Source: Bacillota bacterium
GTDB lineage: Bacteria; Bacillota; Clostridia; Lachnospirales; CAG-274
DNA: 64,000 nucleotides
NCBI GenBank assembly: GCA_017543265.1
Contig: JAFYGI010000015.1
Span: forward strand, 1 to 64,000
Reading direction: 5' to 3'
The stretch's first letter is position 1. Each line of letters starts with the position of its first letter. Shown one piece after another: positions 52,147-60,215 of the stretch. The notes beneath the pieces are model-generated. The model worked only from the letters and a program-made list of their open reading frames with translations. It did not search any database and was not told the origin of the DNA. Both the position numbers and the translations under genes were made by a program.

Positions 52147-53013
52147 CTACTTTGTTCTGTCAATAAGCCCTTTTATATAGTCGTAAAGCTCTTTTGCGTT
52201 TTCACCGAGCCTGCTTGTCTTTTCAAGTGCCGCCTCCGACAGCGCCAGATAATCCTTTTGCGCCTTTTCAAGCCCGTACAGCGACACATAAGTCACCTTT
52301 TGGTTTTTCTCGTCGCTTAAAATAGGCTTGCCCAGCACTTCCTCCGTGCTTGTGACATCGAGTATGTCGTCCTTTATCTGGAAGGCATAGCCCATGTCCT
52401 CGCCTATGCTCTCCAGCAGCTTTATTGTCGGCTCGTCTGCGCCGCCGATAATGCCGCCCGCCATAAGCGCCGCCTTTATCAGACCGCCCGTTTTGTTTTT
52501 GTGTATATATTCAAGGGTAGCCGCATCTATCTGCTTGCCCTCGCTGTCAACATCCACCACCTGTCCCACAAGCATACCGTCCATGCCGCTTAAACGCGCT
52601 ATTTCGGCCGCCGCCCTTGTGTACTTTGGCTCGTACTTTTGGGTCTTGTCCCGAAGCATCACCTCAAAGGCGTAGGTCAGCAGGCCGTCACCCGCAAGTA
52701 TGGCCGTTGCCTCGTCAAACTCTTTGTGACAGGTCGGCTTGCCCCTGCGCAGGTCGTCATTGTCCATAGCAGGCAGGTCGTCGTGTATAAGCGAATAGGT
52801 GTGTATCATTTCAAGCGCACAGGCAAAATCAAGTATCCTCTCGTCACCGCTTCCGCCCACGGCACCGTATGCCAGCAGCATAAGCACGGGACGCATCCTT
52901 TTGCCGCCCGCCATAACGCTGTAGCCCATGGCCTCGTATATTTTTTCGGGATATACGGGCTTTAACAGCTCTTCAAGACGGCTGTCCGTTTTGTTTATCA
53001 GTTCGTTAAGCAT
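52147..53013 (-). CDS. ispA: Farnesyl diphosphate synthase (short-chain prenyltransferase)
   Basis: 288 aa. First aspartate-rich motif LIHDDLPAMDNDDLRRGKPTCH, second QIKDDILDVTSTEE. GGKRMRP is near the N-terminus. It condenses isopentenyl diphosphate to geranyl and farnesyl diphosphate. The first motif form DDxxxxD with its CLD-type preceding residues fits bacterial IspA. 12 bases after xseB. Confidence 0.94.
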   Translation of the reverse strand: MLNELINKTDSRLEELLKPVYPEKIYEAMGYSVMAGGKRMRPVLMLLAYGAVGGSGDERILDFACALEMIHTYSLIHDDLPAMDNDDLRRGKPTCHKEFDEATAILAGDGLLTYAFEVMLRDKTQKYEPKYTRAAAEIARLSGMDGMLVGQVVDVDSEGKQIDAATLEYIHKNKTGGLIKAALMAGGIIGGADEPTIKLLESIGEDMGYAFQIKDDILDVTSTEEVLGKPILSDEKNQKVTYVSLYGLEKAQKDYLALSEAALEKTSRLGENAKELYDYIKGLIDRTK

Positions 53014-53025
53014 TTTAACACCTCG

Positions 53026-53256
53026 TCAATAGTTTTCCGTATCAAACGGCGCAGCGGTAAATATCCCGTCTGCCGTTTTTTTCAGCTCCGTCACTTCCTG
53101 ATGCGCCTTGTTGAGCTTTTCGGCACAAAATGCGGAAAGCTCCACGCCCTCTTTATAAAGTTTGACGGACTCTTCCAGCCCCGTATCGTCGTTTTCCATG
53201 GCCTGCGCTATTTCTTCAAGCCTTTCAAGGGCCTGTTCAAAGCTTTGTTTTTTCAA
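53026..53256 (-). CDS. xseB: Exodeoxyribonuclease VII small subunit
   Basis: 76 aa helical protein with the family pattern SFEQALERLEEIAQAMENDDTGLEESVKLYKEGVELSAFC..KLNKA. Partner of XseA; its start overlaps the xseA stop by 4 bases, ensuring balanced translation. Confidence 0.94.
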   Translation of the reverse strand: MKKQSFEQALERLEEIAQAMENDDTGLEESVKLYKEGVELSAFCAEKLNKAHQEVTELKKTADGIFTAAPFDTENY

Positions 53257-54449
53257 TTTATCCTCCTAACCACGGCGTTTACCGTGCCGTCATGCAGCCT
53301 GATGTCTATATCGTCGTTTTCCTTTACCTGCCCCGTGCTTTTCAGCAGCACGCCGTTTGCATAGGTCAGCGAATATCCGCGTCTGAGCAGGTTTATCGGC
53401 GACAGGTTGTCCACGGCCGCCATCGCCTTTTCAAGCCTTGCGCCGTACTTGTCCGCATTTTGCACCGCCAGACGGTCGAGCTTGTCCAGCAGCTGTGCCG
53501 TATATATCTGATAATTTTCCGTTTTTTCCAGCGGCCGTTTCATGCCCCTGACAGCGGCCGTATGCACAAGGCGCATTTTAAGCCCCCTGTATTTCGCGGC
53601 AAATGCCGTGTCCATCTGTCTGACAGCCGTGCGGAAGCGCCTTTGCACAGGCTCCGCCGCAGGCACGGCAAGCTCCGCCGCCGCAGACGGTGTGGGTGCG
53701 CGGAAATCCGACACAAAATCGGCTATGGTAAAATCTATCTCATGGCCGACCGCCGATATAACGGGTATTTTTGAGGCATATATCGCCCTGGCCACCGTTT
53801 CCTCGTTAAAGGCCCAAAGATCCTCCATCGAGCCGCCGCCTCTGCCGACTATTATGGTATCGGCACCGCCCCACTCGTTGACAAGCGCTATGCCCCGCGC
53901 AATATCCTCGGCGGCATTTTCGCCCTGCACCAGCACAGGCATGATGACCAGCCTGACCGACGGATCCCTGCGTCCCGCAACATTTATTATATCCCTTACC
54001 GCCGCACCCGACGGGCTTGTAACAACGGCGATCGTCTTGGGAAACTGGGGTATGGGCTTTTTCTTGGAACTGTCAAAAAGTCCCTCGGCCTCCAGCCTTT
54101 TTTTAAGCTCTTCAAACGCCAGATAAAGCTTACCCTTGCCCGCAGGCTGCATATAATCAACATAAAACTGATATTTGCCCGTTTTTTCGTAAAGCGACAC
54201 ACGGCCGCCCGCCAGTACGGCACCGCCGTTTTCGGGCATAAAGGCCAGCTTTTCGGCGTAGCTTCTGAACATAACGCAGTTTATGGCACCCGTGCTGTCC
54301 TTTAAGCTGAAATATATGTGTCCGCTCGGGTGCAGGATGAGATTTGATATCTCTCCCTCTATATAAAGCTGCGACAAAAACACATCATTGTCTATAAGCC
54401 GCCTTATATAACCGTTTATCTGCGATACGGTGTAAACATTTACCTGCAT
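53253..54449 (-). CDS. xseA: Exodeoxyribonuclease VII large subunit
   Basis: 398 aa. The N-terminal OB domain (YTVSQINGYIRRLIDNDVFLSQLYIEGEISNL) is followed by the catalytic part with VVTSPSGAAVRDIINVAGRR and GGGSMEDLWAFNEE..ARAI and ISAVGHEIDFTIADFVSDFRAPTPSAAAE. Degrades single-stranded DNA. folD, usually between nusB and xseA in Firmicutes, is missing here; only 4 bases separate the two genes. Confidence 0.95.
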   Translation of the reverse strand: MQVNVYTVSQINGYIRRLIDNDVFLSQLYIEGEISNLILHPSGHIYFSLKDSTGAINCVMFRSYAEKLAFMPENGGAVLAGGRVSLYEKTGKYQFYVDYMQPAGKGKLYLAFEELKKRLEAEGLFDSSKKKPIPQFPKTIAVVTSPSGAAVRDIINVAGRRDPSVRLVIMPVLVQGENAAEDIARGIALVNEWGGADTIIVGRGGGSMEDLWAFNEETVARAIYASKIPVISAVGHEIDFTIADFVSDFRAPTPSAAAELAVPAAEPVQRRFRTAVRQMDTAFAAKYRGLKMRLVHTAAVRGMKRPLEKTENYQIYTAQLLDKLDRLAVQNADKYGARLEKAMAAVDNLSPINLLRRGYSLTYANGVLLKSTGQVKENDDIDIRLHDGTVNAVVRRIN

Positions 54450-54453
54450 TTTA

Positions 54454-54948
54454 TCAGCCCTTTTCGGTCAGGTCTATTATCTTGCCGAGCACGCCGTTTA
54501 TAAAGCCCGGTGCCTTGTCCTCGCTGAACTGCTTTGCCAGCTGCACCGCCTCGTTTGCGGCCACCGCATTGGGTATATCGTCGGCATAAACTATTTCGTA
54601 TACCGCTATGCGCAGTATGGAAAGATCCACCTTTGAAAGACGGTCTATCTCCCAGTTGTCAAGCCCTGCGGCAATAAGCTCGTCTATATGCGCCTTATGC
54701 TCAACAATGCCCTTTGCCTCGTTGATAATAAACTTTTTGTCATTGTTATGTATGGTGCGCAGCCTGCTTATCTTGTCCTCGTCCATTTCAAGCAGCTTTT
54801 CCTCGTCTACGCCCGCATCCGAAACATCGGCTGTGGTCTTGTACTCCTCGTCGTAGGTGTTCATTATCTGCTCTATGGCCACATCCACATCAAACTCCGC
54901 CTGGAAAACGATATTCAAAATATGCTTTCTTGCCGTTTTTCTGCTCAT
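54454..54948 (-). CDS. nusB: Transcription antitermination factor NusB
   Basis: 164 aa, all helical; slightly longer than usual because of an insert at about 28-60. SRKTARKHILNIVFQAEFD opens the RNA-binding fold, and the WEIDRLSKVDLSILRIAVYEIVYADDIPNAVAANEAVQLAKQFS...FINGVLGKI block is diagnostic. Binds boxA of rRNA leaders with S10. Confidence 0.94.
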   Translation of the reverse strand: MSRKTARKHILNIVFQAEFDVDVAIEQIMNTYDEEYKTTADVSDAGVDEEKLLEMDEDKISRLRTIHNNDKKFIINEAKGIVEHKAHIDELIAAGLDNWEIDRLSKVDLSILRIAVYEIVYADDIPNAVAANEAVQLAKQFSEDKAPGFINGVLGKIIDLTEKG

Positions 54949-54959
54949 TTATTTTCTCC

Positions 54960-55319
54960 TTACTCCGCTTTTTCGGCGGGCTCCTTCTGAAAGTCTATAT
55001 CGGCCACCACCACATTGACCGTGCCCACATTAAGGCCTGTCATGGTCTCTATCTGGTTTTTGATGTTGTCCTGCACCTTTTGTGCCACATCGCGTACCTT
55101 GCAGTTGTAATGTGCCATGATATTGACATTGGCGCTGACCACGCCGTCTTTTATCTCCAGCTCCACGCCCTTTGTTTTGCCCGCACTTTTTTTGCCGAAA
55201 ATGCTGACATTAAGAGGCACCAGCTTGGCAACGCCGTCTATCTCCCGCGCCGCAGCAGCCGCTATTACGGATATAACCTCGTCCGATATCTGTATAACAC
55301 CCTTTTTGTCATTTTCCAT
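54960..55319 (-). CDS. Asp23/Gls24 family envelope stress protein (YqhY-like)
   Basis: 119 aa from ATG 55319 (MENDKKGVIQISDEVIS), with GGGAGG 8 bases upstream; an in-frame ATG at 55346 precedes this site. Pattern ISVIAAAAAREIDGVAKL and GVSV-like VSANVNIMAHYNCKVRDVAQKVQDNIKNQIETMTGLNVGTVNVVVADIDF fits the family. In B. subtilis YqhY is tied to fatty-acid synthesis control. It is the first gene of the cluster. Confidence 0.92.
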   Translation of the reverse strand: MENDKKGVIQISDEVISVIAAAAAREIDGVAKLVPLNVSIFGKKSAGKTKGVELEIKDGVVSANVNIMAHYNCKVRDVAQKVQDNIKNQIETMTGLNVGTVNVVVADIDFQKEPAEKAE

Positions 55320-55420
55320 AATAATTGCCTCCCGTTGTGTAAACATAATGCTCCATAGTTATACTTATTTTAATTGTACCACAAAAAAAGGCGTTTGTAA
55401 ATGTTTTTATGTATTGTATG

Positions 55421-55445
55421 AAAAAAGCGGTCCGCTCGGGACCGC
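55421..55445 (-). terminator. Terminator of the MATE gene
   Basis: On the minus strand GCGGTCCC and GGACCGC pair around GAGC, followed by TTTTTTC. Confidence 0.85.
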
Positions 55446-55467
55446 CTCGGTTTTGTTATTTTGGTTT

Positions 55468-56886
55468 TCAGGCCTGCTCGACAGGTATTTTTGATATAAG
55501 CGTTTTATTCACATACCTGAACGCCAGCAGGCAAAGCGTTATCGAAATGACCTCCGCGGCAAGAAACGCAAACCACACATTGCTTACGCGCTGTGTAAGC
55601 GAAAGCAAAAATGCAACGGGCACCAGCACCACAAGCTGTCGCGCAAAGGAAACGCCCATTGACAAAAAGCCCTTGCCAAGCGCCTGGAAAACAGACAGGC
55701 TGATTATACAAAAGCTTGCTATGGGGAAATGCAGGCTTATCGTCCTTAATGCGGGTATGCCCATTTGCAGTATATGCTCGGCATTTTCCTCGTTTGCAAA
55801 AAGCATGAGCAGCTTGTCGGGGATGAGTTGGAACACCAGCATACCGATAAACAGCAGTAAAAAGGCATAAAGCACACTCAGCTTCATTGTCTGCATCATG
55901 CGGTTTCTGCGCCCTGCGCCGTAGCAGAAGGCAACAATGGGCACCATGCCGTTGTTAAGGCCGAATACAGGCATGAATATAAAGCTTTGCAGCTTGAAAT
56001 ATATGCCGAATATGGCAACTGCGTTGTTGCGTGCTTCCTTCAGCGTAAGCCCCGTATCCGTGATGGTCATATGCGAAAATATGGTATTTATCAGCAGTAC
56101 CATTACAGAGCCTATGGATGCCATAAGTATAGACGGTATACCTATATAAAGTATTTTGCCCATTTCCTTGAATGACGGGCTGATGGAGTGGAACTTTGTA
56201 AGCTGTATCTCCTTATTGCATTTAAGGTTAAGGCAAAGTGCCAGTATGCCCGCAATGCATTGGCCGATAACGGTGGCTATGGCCGCACCCGCCATACCCA
56301 TACGGGGAAGACCCCAGGGGCCGAAAATAAGTATCGGGTCAAGGATAATATTTATCACCGCACCTGTTATCTGCGTTACCATGGAAAGCATTGTTTTGCC
56401 CGTTGACTGGAGCATACGCTCAAAGCAGAACTGGGCATATATGCCCAAGCTGAAGGTGCAGACTATTTTTAAATAAACGGTGCCCTCCTTTACGATATTC
56501 ATATCCGAGGACTGGGATGCCATAAAGGCGCTTACCGCAAAAATACCGATGAGCATAAACAGCAAAAAGCAGCAAAAATACAACACTATGCCGTTTATTG
56601 CAACACGGTTCACACCGTCCTGATCCTGTGCGCCGAGGTTTCTTGAAAGCAGCGCATTCATACCTACGCCTATACCCGCGCCCGTGGCTATCATAAGGCT
56701 TTGCAGCGGGAATACCAGCGATATGGCCGTCATGCAGTCCGCGCTGTATTTTGCGACGAATATACTGTCCACAATATTATAAAGTGCCTGTACCAGCATT
56801 GATATCATCATCGGCACAGCCATCGACAAAAGCAGCTTATTGACGGGCATGGTGCCCATTTTGTTTTCCTTCATGGCAGTATCCAT
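55468..56886 (-). CDS. MATE family multidrug/metabolite exporter
   Basis: 472 aa with twelve membrane segments in two homologous halves. MGTMPVNKLLLSMAVPMMISMLVQALYNIVDSIFVAKYSADCMTAISLVFPLQ is the typical clostridial MATE opening; the second half begins near FGLNNGMVPIVAFCYGAGRR. Exports cationic compounds using Na+ or H+. The start at 56886 follows AAGGAG by 8 bases; an ATG at 56904 is upstream of that site. Probably controlled by a repressor through the operator at 56928-56963. Confidence 0.93.
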   Translation of the reverse strand: MDTAMKENKMGTMPVNKLLLSMAVPMMISMLVQALYNIVDSIFVAKYSADCMTAISLVFPLQSLMIATGAGIGVGMNALLSRNLGAQDQDGVNRVAINGIVLYFCCFLLFMLIGIFAVSAFMASQSSDMNIVKEGTVYLKIVCTFSLGIYAQFCFERMLQSTGKTMLSMVTQITGAVINIILDPILIFGPWGLPRMGMAGAAIATVIGQCIAGILALCLNLKCNKEIQLTKFHSISPSFKEMGKILYIGIPSILMASIGSVMVLLINTIFSHMTITDTGLTLKEARNNAVAIFGIYFKLQSFIFMPVFGLNNGMVPIVAFCYGAGRRNRMMQTMKLSVLYAFLLLFIGMLVFQLIPDKLLMLFANEENAEHILQMGIPALRTISLHFPIASFCIISLSVFQALGKGFLSMGVSFARQLVVLVPVAFLLSLTQRVSNVWFAFLAAEVISITLCLLAFRYVNKTLISKIPVEQA

Positions 56887-56927
56887 AAAAGCTTCTCCTT
56901 CCATACAAAACCAGTTTTAACATACAT

Positions 56928-56963
56928 TTCGTGAATGTCGGAATTTTTTGACGTTCACGATAG
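56928..56963. promoter_or_regulatory. Operator-like inverted repeat over the MATE transcription start
   Basis: CGTGAATGTC faces GACGTTCACG across 10 bases (one mismatch). It begins directly after the -10 box of the MATE promoter, where a repressor would block initiation. The half-site TTTTTGACGTTCAC recurs in the palindrome at 58028-58064. Confidence 0.65.
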
Positions 56964-56992
56964 ATTTTACTACTTTTCGCCTGCGCGGTCAA
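56964..56992 (-). promoter_or_regulatory. Sigma-A promoter of the MATE gene
   Basis: Minus strand TTGACC (56987-56992), 17-bp spacer, TAAAAT (56964-56969), immediately followed by the inverted repeat. Confidence 0.7.
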
Positions 56993-57067
56993 CAAATTTT
57001 GACATATTTTTATGTAGAAAAAAAGCGGCACAGCGCCGGATATTATGGGCGAAATTTACAAAGAAAC

Positions 57068-57094
57068 AGCCGCAGCGTATAAGCCGCTGCGGCT
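57068..57094. terminator. Terminator-like hairpin at the end of the thioesterase gene
   Basis: AGCCGCAGCG pairs with CGCTGCGGCT (10 bp). It overlaps the stop codon of the gene at 57093. The minus-side tail is TGTTTCTTT, so it should terminate that operon moderately; the better T-run is on the plus side. Confidence 0.6.
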
Positions 57095-57509
57095 ATTTTT
57101 TTGTCTTTTCGGCCATTAAAGAAAATGCTTCGTAAATATCGGGATGCTCCGTTTTAAGGTTGACGGGACGAAACGTGCCCGCCTCCAGAAAACAGTGCGA
57201 GCTTTCCCCCTTTGCGGCGGTCTCGCCGTTTTTCGACACCTCATAGCCCACGGACATTTTAACACCGCTGAATTTGGTTATCCATGTGTCTATGTCGATA
57301 TTGTCGCCAAAGGTGAGATAACGCATATACTTTACGTTTACGCCAAGCACAGGGATAAGTATGCCCCTTTTTTCGATATCGGCATATGGCAGACCGAACT
57401 GCTCCAGTATCCACACCCTTGCCTCCTCAAAGTATCTGATATAGTTTGAGTGATGGACAAAGCTCATCCTGTCCGTTTCGTAATAATTGACCGTTCGCTT
57501 GTATATCAT
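57093..57509 (-). CDS. Acyl-CoA thioesterase, YbgC/4-hydroxybenzoyl-CoA type hotdog fold
   Basis: 138 aa single hotdog domain. YYETDRMSFVHHSNYIRYFEEARVWILEQFGLPYADIEKRGILIPV is the 4HBT signature; the Asp of ETDRMSFVHHSNY (about 13) is the expected catalytic residue. Hydrolyses short or medium acyl-CoA. It starts 1 base after the stop of the membrane protein gene at 57511, so both are one transcript. Confidence 0.9.
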   Translation of the reverse strand: MIYKRTVNYYETDRMSFVHHSNYIRYFEEARVWILEQFGLPYADIEKRGILIPVLGVNVKYMRYLTFGDNIDIDTWITKFSGVKMSVGYEVSKNGETAAKGESSHCFLEAGTFRPVNLKTEHPDIYEAFSLMAEKTKK

Positions 57510-57510
57510 A

Positions 57511-57888
57511 TCATTTCTCCGCCGTGTCTATCTGTGTAATGTCCCTTATATTGCTCAGCTCGTGCGCGACCACCAGTCGGTTTGTCATTATGCACACAAG
57601 ATTGCGGTAGTTTGTGCCTATCAGCTCACCCTCGAACACCTTGTCCTGGAGCGTGGTTATCTTTACGCGCATACCGCGTCTGAATGTCTGTCCCTTAAAG
57701 CTTACATCCTCCAGCGGGAACATGGCATAGCAGCGGTCAAGTATCTTTTTGATGTCCTTGACAGCCGTATTTGCGGTGCCCAGCTCCATTATTTTTTTAA
57801 ACTTCATTACATTGTATATAAACCATGTTATAAAAAAAGCTATGACGGCAATATACAACAATTCCTCCGTTGTAATATACTGGCTCAT
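57511..57888 (-). CDS. Membrane protein of unknown function with beta-barrel-like domain
   Basis: 125 aa. The start MSQYIT at 57888 is set by GGGAGG 7 bases upstream; an ATG at 57894 is too close to it. One N-terminal membrane segment (about 8-27), a helix, then a small beta domain (SFKGQTFRRGMRVKITTLQDKVFEGELIGTNYRNLVCIMTNRLVVAHELSNIRDI) that resembles an Sm-like or SH3-like fold. It is not a family I can name. First gene of a two-gene operon with the thioesterase. Confidence 0.65.
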   Translation of the reverse strand: MSQYITTEELLYIAVIAFFITWFIYNVMKFKKIMELGTANTAVKDIKKILDRCYAMFPLEDVSFKGQTFRRGMRVKITTLQDKVFEGELIGTNYRNLVCIMTNRLVVAHELSNIRDITQIDTAEK

Positions 57889-58027
57889 TTCCATACCTCC
57901 CTTGCTGTTCTCTCCTGTCAATATATAATAACACAATTTTCTGCCCAAATCAACAAAAATTTATAGTAAGCGAATTAAATAATCGGACTTAAGCTTGCTT
58001 AAGGCGGATTATTTATGAGCCCCATCC

Positions 58028-58064
58028 TATAGTGAACGTCAAAATATTTTTGACGTTCACTATA
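58028..58064. promoter_or_regulatory. 37-bp perfect palindrome, likely repressor operator
   Basis: Two 17-bp arms (TATAGTGAACGTCAAAA and its complement) around TAT. A minus-strand TATTAT (58062-58067) overlaps its end, so its half-site follows the -10 as at the MATE promoter. The gene at 57888 starts 140 bases downstream. Confidence 0.65.
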
Positions 58065-58237
58065 ATATGTCATCCCACGGCCTTATATAATATATGCACG
58101 CCCACGCCCGTCCGACCATAGGACACCGCCAAAAATTATCGTTTCCGTGACCCGACACAGCCCGTATGTATTTTTGTCCTTATTTTCGGCAAATATACTT
58201 TTTATTGTACTCACCTGCGGACAACAAGCCGAAAAAG

Positions 58238-58270
58238 AACATTTTTTCGATAAAATATCGAAAAAATGTT
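58238..58270. promoter_or_regulatory. 33-bp perfect palindrome touching the promoter of gene 58343
   Basis: Arms AACATTTTTTCGATA and its complement around AAA. Its last base is the first base of the -35 box. A further half-site TTTTCGATAAA lies at 58317-58327, just before the ribosome binding site. Suggests an operator whose repressor is not in the window. Confidence 0.65.
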
Positions 58271-58298
58271 TGACAAGCGAGCTTTTATTTTGTATAAT
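58270..58298 (+). promoter_or_regulatory. Perfect sigma-A promoter of gene 58343
   Basis: TTGACA (58270-58275), 17-bp spacer, TATAAT (58293-58298); 44 bases before the start codon. Confidence 0.85.
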
Positions 58299-58342
58299 GA
58301 CATTACAACAAACAAATTTTCGATAAATAAGGAGTGTATATC

Positions 58343-58690
58343 ATGAAAAATAATCTGACCTTTATAAAAATTATGTTCGGTTGCTCGGTATTGTCCGTAA
58401 TAATGTTTTCCGCTTTTTATATATGGGGGCTTGGCCATTGCGCCGACTTTTACGCGCTGCTTGACTGCACGCTGCCGTTTTTCTTTGCATCAATATTTTC
58501 CGTAATAGGCTTTGGCATTGCACAGCACAGCTACATCGCAAAAAGCGAGGCCGAGGCACACTGCGCCAAAAACGACAAGTGCAGAAATTACGAGCGCAGA
58601 TACATCATCAAAACCTACGGACGAAACGGAAGCATCAACGTAAAGCATATAAATATGCGCGGCAATTACGGCCTTTTAAAAAGCGCATGA
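58343..58690 (+). CDS. Small two-helix membrane protein, tightly regulated, unknown function
   Basis: 115 aa from ATG 58343, with AAGGAG 8 bases upstream. Two membrane segments (about 8-29 and 40-62) and a basic cytoplasmic tail (NYERRYIIKTYGRNGSINVKHI). Three cysteines in the hydrophobic half and two in CAKNDKC. No family recognised. A consensus promoter with a large palindrome across it and its own strong terminator point to a switch-like inducible gene. Confidence 0.7.
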   Translation: MKNNLTFIKIMFGCSVLSVIMFSAFYIWGLGHCADFYALLDCTLPFFFASIFSVIGFGIAQHSYIAKSEAEAHCAKNDKCRNYERRYIIKTYGRNGSINVKHINMRGNYGLLKSA

Positions 58691-58719
58691 TATTCCGACA
58701 ACATATCCCCTTTCACAAG

Positions 58720-58769
58720 GAGCTGCTGCATTTAAGATCACGGTGTCTTAAATACGGCAGCCCTTTTTT
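58720..58769 (+). terminator. Terminator of gene 58343
   Basis: An 18-position stem with 16 pairs (GCTGCTGCATTTAAGA facing TCTTAAATACGGCAGC), then TTTTTT. Confidence 0.85.
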
Positions 58770-58842
58770 ATTGCGGTTTTGGAATGCAATTTGGCGAAAG
58801 ACCCGTTTTTCGTCGGAGGCCGCAGCCCGGCGCAGCGGCCGT

Positions 58843-60204
58843 TTATGTCATCCAGCTTGAAAGATATTTGTTTTTAAGCCTGCCCTTTTGCACCTTGCCC
58901 CAGCCCAGCGGCCAGCCGTCCGCGCAGACAAGCGCCCAGCCGTCGCCGCAGTCCACATTGAAGCTTTCGCCGCGCATATACCTTTGCAGGCCGTCGCTTT
59001 CAAGCGCCAGATCCACCGTCAGCCTTGCCTGTTGCTTTTTAAGCGCCATAGCAAAGGCCTGGCTCGGCTCGAAGCGTTTTGTTTTAAGGTCGCCGAGATA
59101 AAGGCCGCTGCGCATTACACGCAGGCCTTTAAGCCCCAGCCCCATAGGCACCATAAGCAGTTTTTCGCCGTGTATCAGCAAATGCTTGTCGGAAAAGTCC
59201 ATATCCAAATATTTGTCCGCAAAATCGTAAAAATCGGTCAGGTCTGCGGCCTTGGCGCGTTCCTCGCGCTCATAGCCCTCAAGCACGGGCGAGCCGTCCG
59301 TCTTGTGCAAAAGGCAGATAAAATGCCCCTCGCCGTGTACCTTATGCGGCCAAAGTCTGCCCGCCTTTTTAAACTCCTCACCCGCATCACACCACTCGGG
59401 TCTGCCGTCGGAAAAGCCGAGACTTTTGTCTATTTCAAGCACCTCGTAATACGGATGCCTGTCGATAAACTCCCGCAGCATACCCTCGTTTTCCTCGGGC
59501 GCAAAGGTGCAGGTGGAATAGGCTATTATGCCGTCCTTTGCAAGCAGCCTGTCCGCATGGTGCAGTATCTCGCGCTGAAGCGTCCGGCAATAGTCGGTCT
59601 TATGGCTTTCCCAGCTTTTTACCGCCGTTTCGTCCTTGCGGAACATTCCCTCGCCGCTGCACGGTGCATCCACGATTATTTTATTGAAAAACGACGGCAG
59701 CTTGTCGGCCAGCCTTTCGGGGGTCTCGTTGGTTATCACGCAGTTTGACACACCGCAGACCTCCACATTTTTCAAAAGTGCCTTACAGCGGCTTGCGCTT
59801 ATGTCGTTGCTGACGATAATGCCCGTGCCGTCCAGCTTGGCCGCCGCCTGCGTGCTTTTGCCGCCGGGTGCCGCACAAAGGTCAAGCACCCTGTCGCCCT
59901 TTTCCACGGGCAAAACAGCACCCGTTGACATGGCCGACGGCTCCTGTATATAAAACAGCCCCGCATTGTAGTACGGATGCTTTGACGGGCGCACCTCGTC
60001 GCCGTTGTAGTAAAAGCCCGTACTGCACCACGGTATGGGCGAAAGCTCAAAGGGCAGCCTTTGCTCCAGCTCCCGCGGGGATATTTTAAGGGTGTTGGCA
60101 CGCAGGCCGTAATATCTGCCGTCGGAAAAGCTTTTTAAATAATCGTCAAACTCCGCCCCGAGCAGCCGTTTCATCTTTTCTGTATACGCTATAGGAAGTT
60201 CCAT
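58843..60204 (-). CDS. rsmF: 16S rRNA (cytosine-C5)-methyltransferase, RsmF-like
   Basis: 453 aa. NOL1/NOP2/Sun family catalytic domain: SAM site VLDLCAAPGGKSTQAAAKL, first Cys loop IIVDAPCSGEGMFRK and nucleophile Cys in YSTCTFAPEENEGMLREF. The C-terminal part (about 300-450) is a PUA-like RNA-binding extension (GMR...LYLGDLKTKRFEPSQAFAMALKK, ALVCADGWPLGWGKV) as in RsmF/YebU. Which cytosine is methylated is inferred from the family. Confidence 0.9.
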   Translation of the reverse strand: MELPIAYTEKMKRLLGAEFDDYLKSFSDGRYYGLRANTLKISPRELEQRLPFELSPIPWCSTGFYYNGDEVRPSKHPYYNAGLFYIQEPSAMSTGAVLPVEKGDRVLDLCAAPGGKSTQAAAKLDGTGIIVSNDISASRCKALLKNVEVCGVSNCVITNETPERLADKLPSFFNKIIVDAPCSGEGMFRKDETAVKSWESHKTDYCRTLQREILHHADRLLAKDGIIAYSTCTFAPEENEGMLREFIDRHPYYEVLEIDKSLGFSDGRPEWCDAGEEFKKAGRLWPHKVHGEGHFICLLHKTDGSPVLEGYEREERAKAADLTDFYDFADKYLDMDFSDKHLLIHGEKLLMVPMGLGLKGLRVMRSGLYLGDLKTKRFEPSQAFAMALKKQQARLTVDLALESDGLQRYMRGESFNVDCGDGWALVCADGWPLGWGKVQKGRLKNKYLSSWMT

Positions 60205-60215
60205 ACATACTCCTT

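Larger units (their letters stand above)
57889..58342. other. Gene-free regulatory region between divergent genes
   Basis: No coding sequence was seen. It holds three inverted repeats: 57977-58014 (AAATAATC...GATTATTT, with inner TTAAGC/GCTTAA), 58028-58064 and 58238-58270. It also has promoters for the genes on either side. The middle part (58080-58230) shows nothing I can name. Confidence 0.6.
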
